Assembly: GCA_900314565.1 (NCBI GenBank)
Contig: OMVU01000008.1
Span: 62,001-126,000, forward strand
Source: an uncultured Eubacteriales bacterium
GTDB lineage: Bacteria; Bacillota; Clostridia; Lachnospirales; Lachnospiraceae
Direction: 5' to 3'
Length of the DNA: 64,000 bases
Of the stretch, positions 1 through 8,276 are shown piece by piece. The notes under the pieces are model-generated. The model made no database searches. It had not been told where the DNA came from and saw only the letters and a program-made list of their open reading frames with translations. Position numbers and translations under genes: made by a program. The first letter of the stretch is position 1; every line of letters starts with the position of its first letter.

Positions 1-5
1 AAGTG

Positions 6-240
6 ATTGTGAAAATCTGCTCTTCATGTAAATTGTATGAACATTCAAACGGCTTCCGCGCCAAGAACTTCTAACATTCACTCAAGATGTGGAAAACCAT
101 TCGCAAAAAACGTTAACTCGCTTCGCTCAGACAGAACGTTTTTTGCTCATTCCACATCTTTCGTTCATGTAGAAGTTCTAAGGCTTGTGCAGATTGTTTG
201 AATCGTTCATACAATTTCATTTCGAGCAGAGTTTCACAAT
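6..240. repeat. Family C long palindrome, copy 1
   Basis: A 235-bp imperfect palindrome. The left arm begins ATTGTGAAAATCTGCTC and continues through AATTGTATGAAC, AGAACTTCTA, AGATGTGGAA and GCAAAAAACGTT. The right arm is its reverse complement with scattered mismatches. The centre is a short loop with CTCGCTTCGCTC. A second copy of identical length lies at 16890-17124, and decayed half-arms lie at 6743-6778, 17148-17185 and 25741-25778. An open reading frame crosses the region on the minus strand, but it follows the repeat sequence and is not considered a gene. The function is unknown; candidates are a non-autonomous mobile hairpin or a structured RNA. Confidence 0.85.
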
Positions 241-263
241 TGTCCTTATAAAAATCCAAGAAC

Positions 264-339
264 GCCTCGGCGTTCTTGCCGCGACATGCGCGGCGCGTCA
301 GCACCTTCCAATGCGCACGTAACGCGATCCGCCGAAGGC
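264..339 (+). repeat. Family A cruciform repeat, copy 1
   Basis: A 76-bp GC-rich element that can fold into a long stem: GCCTCGGCG pairs with the CGCCGAAGGC side, and the inner GCGACATGCGC side pairs with GCGCACGT. Related copies are at 18487-18562 and 29423-29497. Here it is directly followed by the family B element at 341-439, making an A+B composite downstream of the leuS terminator. Confidence 0.8.
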
Positions 340-340
340 C

Positions 341-439
341 TTTATTCTTCATCTTGAGATTGTACTCACGATGAAGACAGGTTTCACTTTGCGCGTATCT
401 CACGACTGAAGTCGCATGTATTGCGCGATGAAGAATAAA
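341..439 (+). repeat. Family B MITE-like repeat, copy 1
   Basis: A 99-bp element with terminal inverted repeats, TTTATTCTTCATC on the left and GATGAAGAATAAA on the right. The interior carries GAAGACAGGTTTCACTT and GCGCGTATCTCACGACTG. It lies one base from the T-tract of the leuS terminator. A near-complete copy sits at 29320-29421 and decayed copies at 25504-25588, 27909-28053 and 32421-32456. It has no coding capacity. Confidence 0.75.
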
Positions 440-440
440 G

Positions 441-483
441 CTGAAAAAGGGACCTCCGTGCAATCGATTCCGCACGGAGGTCC
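441..483 (-). terminator. Intrinsic terminator of leuS
   Basis: A perfect 12-bp stem, GGACCTCCGTGC with GCACGGAGGTCC, and a 10-base loop. On the minus strand it is followed by CTTTTTCAG. It starts about eight bases after the leuS stop codon and closes the long minus-strand housekeeping block. Confidence 0.9.
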
Positions 484-490
484 GAATTTA

Positions 491-2890
491 TTATTTCACG
501 ACGAAATTCAGGATCTTTCCGGCCCTGTAAATCGTCTTAACTACGCGCTTTCCTTCCACGAACTTCGTGATCTTCGAAAGAGCAAGGCCTGCAGCGGAAG
601 CCTCCGCCTCGTCCGCATCGACCGCGATACGAAGCACGTCTCTCGGCTTTCCGTTGACCTGGACGCTGATCTCGACCGTAGCTTCGATCGTCTTCGACTC
701 GTCATATTCCGGCCATGCAGCGAGGGAGAGATATCCCTCTCCGCCAAGCATCTCCCAGATCTCCTCTGTAAGATGCGGAGCGAACGGATTCAGCAGCTTG
801 AGGAAGTCCATGAACTGGCCTTTTCCGACATTTTCGGCTGCCTCAAAATCATTCATGAGCGTCATCATGGCTGCGATGCCCGTGTTGAATTTCATTTCCT
901 CGATATCCGAGGAGACCTTCTTGATCGTCTTGTGGAGCTTGCTCTCAAGGCCCGGATCGTCCTTCTCGGAAAGGTTCTCAGACATTCTGAGGACTCTCTC
1001 CAGGAAGCGCTTGCAGCCGCGCACGGAGCTCTCATTCCACGGGGAGGAAGCGCCGTAATCACCCATAAAGAGGACGTATGTGCGGAGCGTATCCGCACCG
1101 AACTCCTCGACGACGTCGAGAGGATCGACGACATTGCCGAGCGACTTGCTCATCTTAGAGCCGTCAGCTCCGAGGACCATGCCCTGCGCGGTTCTCTTTG
1201 CATACGGTTCGTACGTCGGCACTGCACCGATATCGTAGAGGAAGTGATGCCAGAATCTGGAGTAGATCAGATGGCGTGTGACGTGCTCCATACCTCCGTT
1301 GTACCAGTCAACCGGCAGCCAGTATTTGAGCTTATCGGGATCTGCAAATGCCTTGTCATTGTGCGGATCGATATAGCGCAGGAAGTACCAGGATGAACCG
1401 GCCCACTGAGGCATTGTATCTGTCTCGCGCTTTGCATCCCCGCCGCACTTCGGGCACTTGCAGTTCACGAAGCTGTCGATCTTGGCAAGCGGTGATTCTC
1501 CGTCCTCGCCCGGCTTAAAGTTCTCGACTTCCGGAAGTCTGAGCGGCAGCTCTTCGTAGGGAACGCCGACCATACCGCATTTCGGGCAGTGAACGATCGG
1601 GATCGGTTCGCCCCAGTATCTCTGGCGGTTGAACGCCCAGTCTTTCATCTTATACTGAACGCCGGCCTCGCCGATCCCCTTCTCCTCGAGATACTGAATC
1701 ATGCGATTGATGGAGTCTTTCTTATTATCATAACCGTTCAGGAAATCAGAATTGACCATCTCACCGTCTCCGGTGTAGGCTTCCTTCTCAATGTCCCCGC
1801 CCTTAATGACTTCGATGATATCGAGACCAAATGCCTTGGCGAAATCATAGTCTCTCTGGTCATGACCCGGAACTGCCATGATCGCGCCCGTGCCGTATCC
1901 CATCATGACGTAGTCAGCGATAAAGAGCGGGATCTTCTTTCCGTTGACCGGATTGACTGCGCAAATGCCTTCGACCTTGACGCCTGTCTTATCCTTGACC
2001 ATATTGACACGCTCGAACTCGCTCTTCTTCTGGCATTCATCGCGGTAAGCACGGATCGCATCCATATTGGTGATGCGGTCCTCGTTGCTGTCGATCAGCG
2101 GATGCTCCGGCGCGATGACCATGAAGGTCACGCCAAAAAGCGTATCCGGTCTGGTCGTGTAAATTCTGAGATCCTCATCCGTACCGTCAATCTTGAAGTT
2201 GACGAACGCACCCCTTGATTTTCCGATCCAGTTCTCCTCCTGGGCGCGGATATTCTCCGGGAAATCCACCTGATCAAGACCGTCGAGCAGCTTGTCCGCA
2301 TACTCTGTGATGCGGAGATACCAGACTTCCTTGGCTTTCTGGATGATATCGCTGTGGCAGATATCGCATTTTCCGCCCTGGCTGTCCTCGTTGGACAGGA
2401 CGACCTTGCAGGACGGGCAGTAATTGACGAACGTCTTATCTCTGTACGCCAGCCCATGGTCAAAAAGCTTCAGGAAGATCCACTGTGTCCACTTGTAATA
2501 GTCTTCATCCGTCGTGTCGACCACGCGGCTCCAGTCAAATGAAAAACCTACGCGGCGCAGCTGCTCGGAAAAATGCTGAATATTCTTATCCGTGATGACA
2601 CGCGGATGCTGATTCGTCTTGATCGCATAGTTCTCGGCAGGCAGACCGAACGCGTCGAAACCGATCGGGAACAGTACATTGTAGCCCTGCATCCGGCGCT
2701 TGCGGGATACAACTTCAAGTCCGGAATACGCCTTGATATGGCCTACATGCATGCCGGCGCCGCTGGGATAAGGAAACTCGACAAGGCCGTAGAACTTCGG
2801 CTTGTCGCTGGTATCTTCCGCATGAAAAACACCGTCCTCTTCCCATTTATCCTGCCACTTTTTCTCGATTTCCTTGAAGTTATATTTCAT
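491..2890 (-). CDS. leuS: Leucyl-tRNA synthetase
   Basis: Charges tRNA-Leu with leucine in the cytoplasm. The 799-residue product has the class I signature HVGH near residues 48-51 and KMSKS near 579-583. The CP1 editing domain is marked by TTRPDTLFG near 245, and CxxC pairs near 158-178, 435 and 479 are probable zinc sites. It ends in an anticodon-binding and C-terminal domain of normal length. The ATG at 2890 matches the family's usual N-terminus (M-x-Y-x-F-K) and has GGAG eight bases upstream. A GTG at 2932 with a perfect AGGAGG six bases away would add 14 residues and is a real alternative. It is the last gene of the housekeeping block and is followed by a terminator. No T-box motif was found in its leader, although clostridial leuS genes often have one. 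Confidence 0.96.
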   Translation of the reverse strand: MKYNFKEIEKKWQDKWEEDGVFHAEDTSDKPKFYGLVEFPYPSGAGMHVGHIKAYSGLEVVSRKRRMQGYNVLFPIGFDAFGLPAENYAIKTNQHPRVITDKNIQHFSEQLRRVGFSFDWSRVVDTTDEDYYKWTQWIFLKLFDHGLAYRDKTFVNYCPSCKVVLSNEDSQGGKCDICHSDIIQKAKEVWYLRITEYADKLLDGLDQVDFPENIRAQEENWIGKSRGAFVNFKIDGTDEDLRIYTTRPDTLFGVTFMVIAPEHPLIDSNEDRITNMDAIRAYRDECQKKSEFERVNMVKDKTGVKVEGICAVNPVNGKKIPLFIADYVMMGYGTGAIMAVPGHDQRDYDFAKAFGLDIIEVIKGGDIEKEAYTGDGEMVNSDFLNGYDNKKDSINRMIQYLEEKGIGEAGVQYKMKDWAFNRQRYWGEPIPIVHCPKCGMVGVPYEELPLRLPEVENFKPGEDGESPLAKIDSFVNCKCPKCGGDAKRETDTMPQWAGSSWYFLRYIDPHNDKAFADPDKLKYWLPVDWYNGGMEHVTRHLIYSRFWHHFLYDIGAVPTYEPYAKRTAQGMVLGADGSKMSKSLGNVVDPLDVVEEFGADTLRTYVLFMGDYGASSPWNESSVRGCKRFLERVLRMSENLSEKDDPGLESKLHKTIKKVSSDIEEMKFNTGIAAMMTLMNDFEAAENVGKGQFMDFLKLLNPFAPHLTEEIWEMLGGEGYLSLAAWPEYDESKTIEATVEISVQVNGKPRDVLRIAVDADEAEASAAGLALSKITKFVEGKRVVKTIYRAGKILNFVVK

Positions 2891-3057
2891 AATGACCACT
2901 CCGGCGGCAGTACCCTCCCGGAATCCCTGCACACCGTACCTCCTTTATATGAATTGTAGCGAAGTTTATTAAAAGAAAGTTTATCATCTCGCCCTGTTTT
3001 TTACAACACCTAAAGTTCGCACGAACTCTTCCGGTGCATTCTGACAGTTTTCCGAAA

Positions 3058-3121
3058 CTTTCCCGGCGTAAGCCGAAAGTACCCCGGTTCTTTCCCAGCG
3101 CAGCCCGAAGTACTCCCGGTG
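3058..3121. repeat. Two-copy 32-bp tandem repeat in the leuS leader
   Basis: Two adjacent, similar 32-bp units (3058-3089 and 3090-3121) share CTTTCCC, GCCGAA and GTAC-CCCGGT blocks. They lie just downstream of the pgeF stop, in the stretch between pgeF and leuS. Nearby, AGTTCG-CA-CGAACT at about 3014-3027 can form a small hairpin. No function is assigned. Confidence 0.6.
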
Positions 3122-3153
3122 TGACGGTTGCATCTGAACTGTCCGGGATGTTA

Positions 3154-4011
3154 TCAGCCCGACATGTATTGTGAAGGCATCTCCCGGATCATGAGAAATG
3201 CCCCGAGATTCCCCCTCCGTCCTTTGCTTGCGCGGTGCGAGAACAGAAGATCCGCATTGCAGGCTGTACAGAGATTGGACATCTCGATGTTTTCCTCCCT
3301 GACACCGGCCTCCGTCAGCACGGCTTTGTTCGCAGCCCAGAGATCGAGCAGGAACTTCCCGTTCCCCTTTTCGATGAGGAACTCCTTCCTGAAAAACCGT
3401 GCGACATCCTCTCCGACCTCATACGACTCCTGACAGATCGACGGTCCGATCCCGCACAGGAGATCCTCCGGTCTTGTCCCGTACGCTTCCTCCATGGCAC
3501 GGACCGTATGCGCGCCCATCTTGTGTGCCGTCCCCTTCCAGCCGGAGTGGGAAAGTCCGATCGCCCGGTGCCGCGGATCCGCAAAATAGAGCGGAACACA
3601 GTCCGCGTAAAATGTTGAAAGAACGCATCCCGGTTCATCCGTGATAAATCCGTCGACATCCGTCCATTCGAGCGGCCGCAAAAAACCGCTTCCCCGGTCC
3701 TTCCTGCCGACTCTTCTCACATTGGTCGTGTGAGTCTGGTCAGAGAGAATGACATCCTCCGCCGCAAATCCGGCAGCGGCTCCGAGCCGACGGAAATTTT
3801 CCCGCACGGTCTCTTCATTTCCCGGGCCTTCGCGCCCGAAAGAGAGATTCATCGAGGCAAGATGCCCTGTGCTGATCCCACCCATCCGGGTCGAAAAAAC
3901 ATTGAGGCACCAGTCTTCCTTATCCATCTCCGGAAATGAAAGCCATACAACATCCCCGTTCCGGTGAACGCTCATCCGGGAGGCATTCTGATCATGCCAT
4001 ATAAAATCCAT
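3154..4011 (-). CDS. pgeF: PgeF/YfiH family multicopper-type purine nucleoside phosphorylase
   Basis: A member of the YfiH/LACC1 family (formerly DUF152), zinc enzymes reported to act on purine nucleosides and, in E. coli, implicated in peptidoglycan editing. The 285-residue product shows the family blocks SDQTHTTNV, TFYADCVPLYFAD and GLSHSGWKGT, which supply the conserved His/Cys/His metal ligands. C-terminal CTAC and RREGN-like (RRGNLGAF) motifs are also present. The chosen ATG has GGAGG five bases upstream. A TTG 39 bases further up is in frame but has no ribosome site. In this block it lies between yraN and leuS. The substrate in this organism is not known from sequence. Confidence 0.9.
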   Translation of the reverse strand: MDFIWHDQNASRMSVHRNGDVVWLSFPEMDKEDWCLNVFSTRMGGISTGHLASMNLSFGREGPGNEETVRENFRRLGAAAGFAAEDVILSDQTHTTNVRRVGRKDRGSGFLRPLEWTDVDGFITDEPGCVLSTFYADCVPLYFADPRHRAIGLSHSGWKGTAHKMGAHTVRAMEEAYGTRPEDLLCGIGPSICQESYEVGEDVARFFRKEFLIEKGNGKFLLDLWAANKAVLTEAGVREENIEMSNLCTACNADLLFSHRASKGRRGNLGAFLMIREMPSQYMSG

Positions 4012-4085
4012 CTGATCCTCCATACTGACTGAATCAGGCGTTTTGCTCAACGCACTTCAATAAAAAGTATGAACCAAATCCGGTC

Positions 4086-4436
4086 TCAAAGGGAAAATGC
4101 ATTCCGGATCAGCCGGATGCTGCCATTTTCCGAGATTCCCACCGCATCAAACCTGCACGGGGTATCCGTCTCCAGGCCGTTCTCCTTCAGATAAAACATC
4201 GCGACCCTGAGGATCGTCCGCTGTTTGCGCGCGTTGACCGCTTCCAGGGGATCTCCCCTCCTGCCGTTCGTTCTGTACTTGACCTCAGTGAAGACCAGGT
4301 ACCGTCCCTCTCTGGCTACGATATCGATCTCCCCGATTCTGCAGCGATAATTCATCTCGAGAATTTCAAATCCTTCGCTCTCGAGATATTCGGCTGCGAC
4401 CCGCTCCATCTCCGTACCGACTCTGCGCCTGTTCAA
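4086..4436 (-). CDS. yraN: YraN/UPF0102 family endonuclease-like protein
   Basis: A 116-residue protein of the UPF0102 family, which has a restriction-endonuclease-like (PD-D/E-x-K) fold. The visible motifs are GEIDIVAR, followed by FTEVKYR, which supply the acidic residues and the E-x-K lysine. The start is a TTG that gives the usual family N-terminus; a GGAGG lies about 11 bases upstream, a rather long spacing. In Firmicutes yraN commonly sits next to rnhB, as here. The biological role is uncertain; a DNA processing role is proposed for some homologues. The intergenic space upstream is occupied by a duplicated rnhB tail. Confidence 0.9.
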   Translation of the reverse strand: MNRRRVGTEMERVAAEYLESEGFEILEMNYRCRIGEIDIVAREGRYLVFTEVKYRTNGRRGDPLEAVNARKQRTILRVAMFYLKENGLETDTPCRFDAVGISENGSIRLIRNAFSL

Positions 4437-4462
4437 TACTACTCAAGCCTCCGCAAAAGATA

Positions 4463-4542
4463 TGTTCCTCTCAGACATCCACAAAGTGGCCAATTGAAGA
4501 CCTGTTCCTCTCAGACATCCACAAAGTGGCCGATAAAGGTCC
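4463..4542. repeat. 40-bp tandem duplication of the rnhB 3' end
   Basis: Unit 1 is 4463-4502 and unit 2 is 4503-4542. The first 29 bases are identical and the remaining 11 are similar (AATTGAAGACC versus GATAAAGGTCC). Unit 2 contains the last ten codons and the stop of rnhB. Unit 1 is a non-coding copy lying between rnhB and yraN. Confidence 0.9.
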
Positions 4543-5188
4543 TCCGATGGATCTCACACGGTCCGTATTTCTTCAGCCCTTCGATATGGGCGGCTGTCCC
4601 GTAGCCTTTATTCTTTTCGAAAGCATATCCGGGATACATCTCCGCATACCCGACCATCATCCGGTCTCTCGTGACTTTGGCGACAATACTGGCCGCGGCA
4701 ATCGATACGCTCTTGCCGTCACCGCCTATGATCGGCACCTGGGCGATCGGCACGTCCGGGATGGTCACGGCGTCGTTCAGAAGAATATCCGGCCTGACCG
4801 TGAGCCGTCCGATCGCTTCCCGCATCGCCTCGTAAGTCGCCTGCAGGATATTTATTTCATCGATCCTGGCAGGCGGAATGATCCCGATCCCGACCGAGAC
4901 AGCCTTCTCCATGATCACATCATAGAGCATATTCCGCTTTTTCTCGGACAGCTTCTTTGAGTCATTCAGGTACAGGATCTGCTCGTCTTTCGGAAGGATC
5001 ACCGCGCACGCAACGACAGGACCGGCGAGCGGACCTCTTCCGACCTCGTCAATTCCGCAGATGTACGCACGGTCAGAAAACCGGCGCTCGTAGGTCATCA
5101 TAGCCTCCGTACGCTCGATCTCCTTCGCAAGCTTCGCCGCAGCCTTTTCTTCTTTTTCACGCTGCTTCTGCAGCTGCTTTTCCGTCAA
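4511..5188 (-). CDS. rnhB: Ribonuclease HII
   Basis: Cleaves the RNA strand of RNA-DNA hybrids and removes ribonucleotides from DNA. The 225-residue product has GIDEVGRGPLAG near residues 45-56, giving the catalytic Asp47-Glu48. The further carboxylates are Asp139 and Asp175, the latter in IAAASIVAKVTRDR. An N-terminal extension of about 40 charged, helical residues precedes the catalytic core; such extensions occur in some clostridial homologues. It starts 15 bases after the rbgA stop, so the two are probably co-transcribed. Its 3' end is tandemly duplicated downstream. Confidence 0.96.
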   Translation of the reverse strand: MTEKQLQKQREKEEKAAAKLAKEIERTEAMMTYERRFSDRAYICGIDEVGRGPLAGPVVACAVILPKDEQILYLNDSKKLSEKKRNMLYDVIMEKAVSVGIGIIPPARIDEINILQATYEAMREAIGRLTVRPDILLNDAVTIPDVPIAQVPIIGGDGKSVSIAAASIVAKVTRDRMMVGYAEMYPGYAFEKNKGYGTAAHIEGLKKYGPCEIHRRTFIGHFVDV

Positions 5189-5203
5189 GTTCTTATTCCC
5201 CGC

Positions 5204-6085
5204 TTATGATTCGGAAGAATCCGATGTGATCGTAACAAGCTTTTCCGGTGCCTTCTCAAGAGAGATCCGGCCAAGAATTCCGGACCTGTACTCGTCAAGC
5301 AGAATGGACGCGGCCCGACCGTAATCGATCTCTCCGCCTTTGCGCAGACATCCTCTCCTGCGGCCGATTTCTTCCAGATAAGCAAGATCCGTTCCGGTCT
5401 CCTCCGCCTTATAGCGAAGGGCCAGCTTTCCGGGATATCCCTCCCGAAGTCTTTTGATGAGCACGAGAGCAAGATCCTCCTCATCAAGAATCTGATCATT
5501 GATCGACCTGATCAGCGCAAGATTTTCGCCGACCGTCCTGTCCTCGAACTTCGGCCAGAGAAGACCGGGTGTATCGAGAAGCTCCACTTTTCCGCCGAGA
5601 CGGATCCACTGCTTTCCTCTCGTCACGCCGGGCTTGTTCCCGGTCTTTGCCATCGCCTTCCCGGAAAATGAATTGATGAACGTCGATTTTCCCACGTTCG
5701 GGATTCCCGCCACCATGGTACGGATCGGACGTTCCTTCATGCCGCGGGCTCTGTCCCGCTCGATTTTTTCCCGGCAGGCCTCTGTGATCGAGGGCATAAG
5801 GTTCTTAACAGAGCCTCTGTTCCTCGCATCGGTCAGCACCGCGACCAGCCCCTGATCCTTAAAATAACGGAGCCAGCGGGCGTTCTCCTTCTCGTCGGCG
5901 AGATCCGCCTTGTTGAGGATCAGCAGTCTCGCCTTTCCGGACGCAAGCGCGTCGATGTCCGGATTTCTGCTGGAGACCGGCACGCGCGCGTCAATGATCT
6001 CGATCACGAGATCCACAAGTTTTATATCTTCCTGCATCTGACGAATCGTCTTCGTCATATGTCCCGGATACCATTGAATGTCCAA
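5204..6085 (-). CDS. rbgA: Ribosome biogenesis GTPase RbgA/YlqF
   Basis: A GTPase needed for late 50S subunit assembly. The 293-residue product has the circularly permuted order typical of the family: G4 NKAD at 58-61, G1 GIPNVGKST at 127-135, and G3 DTPG at 171-174. The N-terminal WYPGHM motif is characteristic. The C-terminal region binds the ribosome. It lies between lepB and rnhB, the usual Firmicute context. Confidence 0.96.
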   Translation of the reverse strand: MDIQWYPGHMTKTIRQMQEDIKLVDLVIEIIDARVPVSSRNPDIDALASGKARLLILNKADLADEKENARWLRYFKDQGLVAVLTDARNRGSVKNLMPSITEACREKIERDRARGMKERPIRTMVAGIPNVGKSTFINSFSGKAMAKTGNKPGVTRGKQWIRLGGKVELLDTPGLLWPKFEDRTVGENLALIRSINDQILDEEDLALVLIKRLREGYPGKLALRYKAEETGTDLAYLEEIGRRRGCLRKGGEIDYGRAASILLDEYRSGILGRISLEKAPEKLVTITSDSSES

Positions 6086-6104
6086 ACTTCACCTCTACTA
6101 TTCC

Positions 6105-6686
6105 TTAGGAAGGCCGTCCGAATGAGGAGCGCGGCGAAATAATGAGCCACACTTTTCCGAGAATATCGCTCCGCTTGATATTGCCTACATCCGTATAACG
6201 GCTGTCCTCGCTGTTATTCCTGTTGTCGCCGAGCACGAAATATTCATCTGCTCCCAAAGTGATCCCGGCCTCCGCCAGACCGCCGAACGTGATCGCGGCC
6301 ACTTCCCTGTCCTCAATATACGTCTGTCCGTTGATGAGGATCAGGCCGTCCCGGATCTGGATCGTCTCGCCGGGAAGACCGACCACGCGCTTCACATGCA
6401 CAGAGGCATCCGTGCGCTCTGAATTGCTGTAGGCGATCAGATCGCCCCGCTTCACCCTTCCTATGACATAGGACGTCCGGTTGATCAGGACTTTATTTCC
6501 GGCCTGAAAAGTGGGATCCATGGAGCTTTCCTGGATCGTAACAGAAGAACAGAAAGCAAATGCAAACACTGCGGAGAGCGCCAGCGTGATGACGATCTCA
6601 ATGACCCACACCGTGATGCTGCGGGTCTTCCTGTTGTACCAGATACTCTTTTTCTCGGGCCGTACCGGCTGTCTCACCTTGCTCAT
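6105..6686 (-). CDS. lepB: Signal peptidase I
   Basis: Removes signal peptides from exported proteins at the outer face of the membrane. The 193-residue product has one N-terminal transmembrane helix (about residues 25-47). The catalytic serine lies in SSMDPTF (Ser55) and the general-base lysine in VKRVVGLPGE (Lys99). The conserved GDNRNNSEDSR box is near the C-terminus. The size is typical of the single-span Gram-positive type. AAGGAG precedes the ATG. The upstream gap of about 250 bases holds the rplS terminator, so lepB may have its own promoter. Confidence 0.95.
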   Translation of the reverse strand: MSKVRQPVRPEKKSIWYNRKTRSITVWVIEIVITLALSAVFAFAFCSSVTIQESSMDPTFQAGNKVLINRTSYVIGRVKRGDLIAYSNSERTDASVHVKRVVGLPGETIQIRDGLILINGQTYIEDREVAAITFGGLAEAGITLGADEYFVLGDNRNNSEDSRYTDVGNIKRSDILGKVWLIISPRSSFGRPS

Positions 6687-6742
6687 AAAAACTCCTTACA
6701 ACGAAATTGTGGCAGAACACTTAACAAGTACATCAGGCTCCT

Positions 6743-6778
6743 GCAAAACTCTGCGCGAAATGGAATTGCCTGAACCGG
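6743..6778. repeat. Family C half-arm (decayed)
   Basis: The GCAAAACTCTGCGCGAAATG block followed by GAATTGCCTGAACC matches the outer arm of the 235-bp palindromes at 6-240 and 16890-17124. Only one arm is recognisable, which suggests a remnant. Confidence 0.5.
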
Positions 6779-6780
6779 TA

Positions 6781-6888
6781 AATATGCAAAAGGGGCCGCC
6801 GCATTAACGAACCCTTCCTTCGGCATATACCCACCAGAGCCTGATAAAGTATATACCGCGGAGATTTTCTTAATGCGACAGCCCCTTT
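6781..6888 (-). terminator. Extended stem-loop terminator after rplS
   Basis: Arms AAAGGGGC..GCATTAA (6789-6807) and TTAATGCG..GCCCCTTT (6870-6888) pair over 19 bases with two mismatches. An inner pair, CGGTATATAC with GTATATGCCG, extends the stem into a hairpin of roughly 100 nt. On the minus strand it is followed by TTTTGCATATTT. It closes the ffh-to-rplS ribosomal block. It is longer than an ordinary terminator. Confidence 0.65.
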
Positions 6889-6938
6889 CTGCCATCCTAT
6901 TGAAAATCCTGACACAGAGTGCCGTGCAGAGGCTGCGA

Positions 6939-7286
6939 TCAGCGGATGATTTCCTTGACCTTTGCTCTCTTGCCGGTGCGCTGTCTGAGGTAGTTGAGCT
7001 TTGCTCTTCTGACCTTACCACGGCGGACAACAGTGATATCCGCAACGTTCGGAGAATGAAGAGGCCATGTCTTCTCAACGCCTACACCGTTGGACATCTT
7101 GCGGACCGTGAATGTTTCGCGGGCTCCGCCGCCCTGACGCTTCATAACAACGCCCTCGAAGATCTGAATTCTTTCGCGGCTGCCTTCCTTGATCTTACCG
7201 TGTACACGAACTGTATCGCCTACGCGGAACTGCGGAACTTCGCTCTTCAGCTGTTCTGCTTCGATTTTCTTGATAATGTCGTTCAT
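6939..7286 (-). CDS. rplS: 50S ribosomal protein L19
   Basis: A structural protein at the 30S-50S interface. The 115-residue product has the full family signature, including [25 protein letters not shown] and a basic C-terminus. AAAGGAG precedes the ATG. It lies downstream of trmD, as in most bacteria. Confidence 0.98.
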   Translation of the reverse strand: MNDIIKKIEAEQLKSEVPQFRVGDTVRVHGKIKEGSRERIQIFEGVVMKRQGGGARETFTVRKMSNGVGVEKTWPLHSPNVADITVVRRGKVRRAKLNYLRQRTGKRAKVKEIIR

Positions 7287-7369
7287 TTTTACTTTCTCCT
7301 TTATTTTTCGGATGTTCTTAATACAGTTCGTAACAGAGGACCATCGTTTTTACAACGCACAATATTTTA

Positions 7370-8113
7370 CTATGATTCGGTTTTATTTGCAAGATATTTC
7401 TCAATAAACATGCGCTCTTTCGGGCTGATATGGGCTTTCGGAAGAAGATCCGGCCGCCGTTCCGCCGTTCGGATCAGCGACTGCTCCCGTCTCCAGGCAT
7501 CCACCTTGGCATGATCCCCTGAGAGCAGGATCGGCGGGACCCTCCTGCCGTTCCAGACCTCCGGTCTCGAATACTGCGGAAATTCCAGAAGACCGTCCCC
7601 GAACGAATCGTCGTCCGCAGACTCGCTGTTATGGAGAACACCGGGGATCATCCTGGCGACTGCGTCGATCATGAGCATGGCCGGCATCTCTCCGCCGGTC
7701 ACAATGAAGTCGCCGATCGAAAACTCGTCCGTCACGATCTCCTCGATGACACGTTCATCGATTCCCTCATAGTGCCCGCACAGAAAAACAAGACCCTTCT
7801 CAATCGCCAGCTCCTTTGCCGCCTGCTGATCAAAGACACGTCCCTGAGGAGTAAGGTGAATGACACGCGGCTTATAGTCCAGACCTTCTGTGACCGCCAT
7901 AAATGCGTCATAGATCGGCTGGGCCTGCATTACCATGCCCGCACCGCCGCCATACGGATAATCATCCGTCTTGCCGTGTTTACTGTTCGTATAATCCCGG
8001 ATATTGACCGCATTCAGATTGAGGATCCCTTCCTCGATCGCACGGCCGATAATACTGTTCATGAGCCCTGACCGAATCATGTCCGGGAACAGGGTAAGTA
8101 CATGAAAATCCAT
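7370..8113 (-). CDS. trmD: tRNA (guanine-37-N1)-methyltransferase
   Basis: Methylates N1 of G37 in tRNAs, using S-adenosylmethionine, to keep the reading frame. The 247-residue product contains the knotted SPOUT-fold motifs: YPYGGGAGMVM, LCGHYEGIDERV and FSIGDFIVTGGE. It ends in the helical C-terminal domain. It is preceded by rimM after about 170 bases and followed by rplS, the classical order. Confidence 0.98.
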   Translation of the reverse strand: MDFHVLTLFPDMIRSGLMNSIIGRAIEEGILNLNAVNIRDYTNSKHGKTDDYPYGGGAGMVMQAQPIYDAFMAVTEGLDYKPRVIHLTPQGRVFDQQAAKELAIEKGLVFLCGHYEGIDERVIEEIVTDEFSIGDFIVTGGEMPAMLMIDAVARMIPGVLHNSESADDDSFGDGLLEFPQYSRPEVWNGRRVPPILLSGDHAKVDAWRREQSLIRTAERRPDLLPKAHISPKERMFIEKYLANKTES

Positions 8114-8276
8114 TCTTTCTCCGTCCTTCCTGCGCGGTACTTCCCTCTTTGCGCGGCTTCGATCCGCATATGGCCGTCATTACTGCCGCGTGTCTGTGAC
8201 CCATGTCAGAGTCAGGTACCGCTTTGCGCATTCATTCAGGACTTCCGCCACGGGAAGTCTGCGTCAGAAATCAGGA

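Noticed and set aside
113..475. A 120-codon minus-strand frame
   Set aside because: It runs through the family C, A and B repeats and ends in the leuS terminator region. Its sequence follows the repeats, so it is not counted as a gene.
416..1396. A long plus-strand frame opposite leuS
   Set aside because: It is a mirror of the leuS coding strand, with no ribosome site and no recognisable domain. The same holds for other long plus-strand frames such as 9774-11702 and 12726-14252.
2891..3153. T-box leader for leuS
   Set aside because: No AGGGTGGNACCGCG-like T-box sequence or terminator/antiterminator pair was found on the minus strand.
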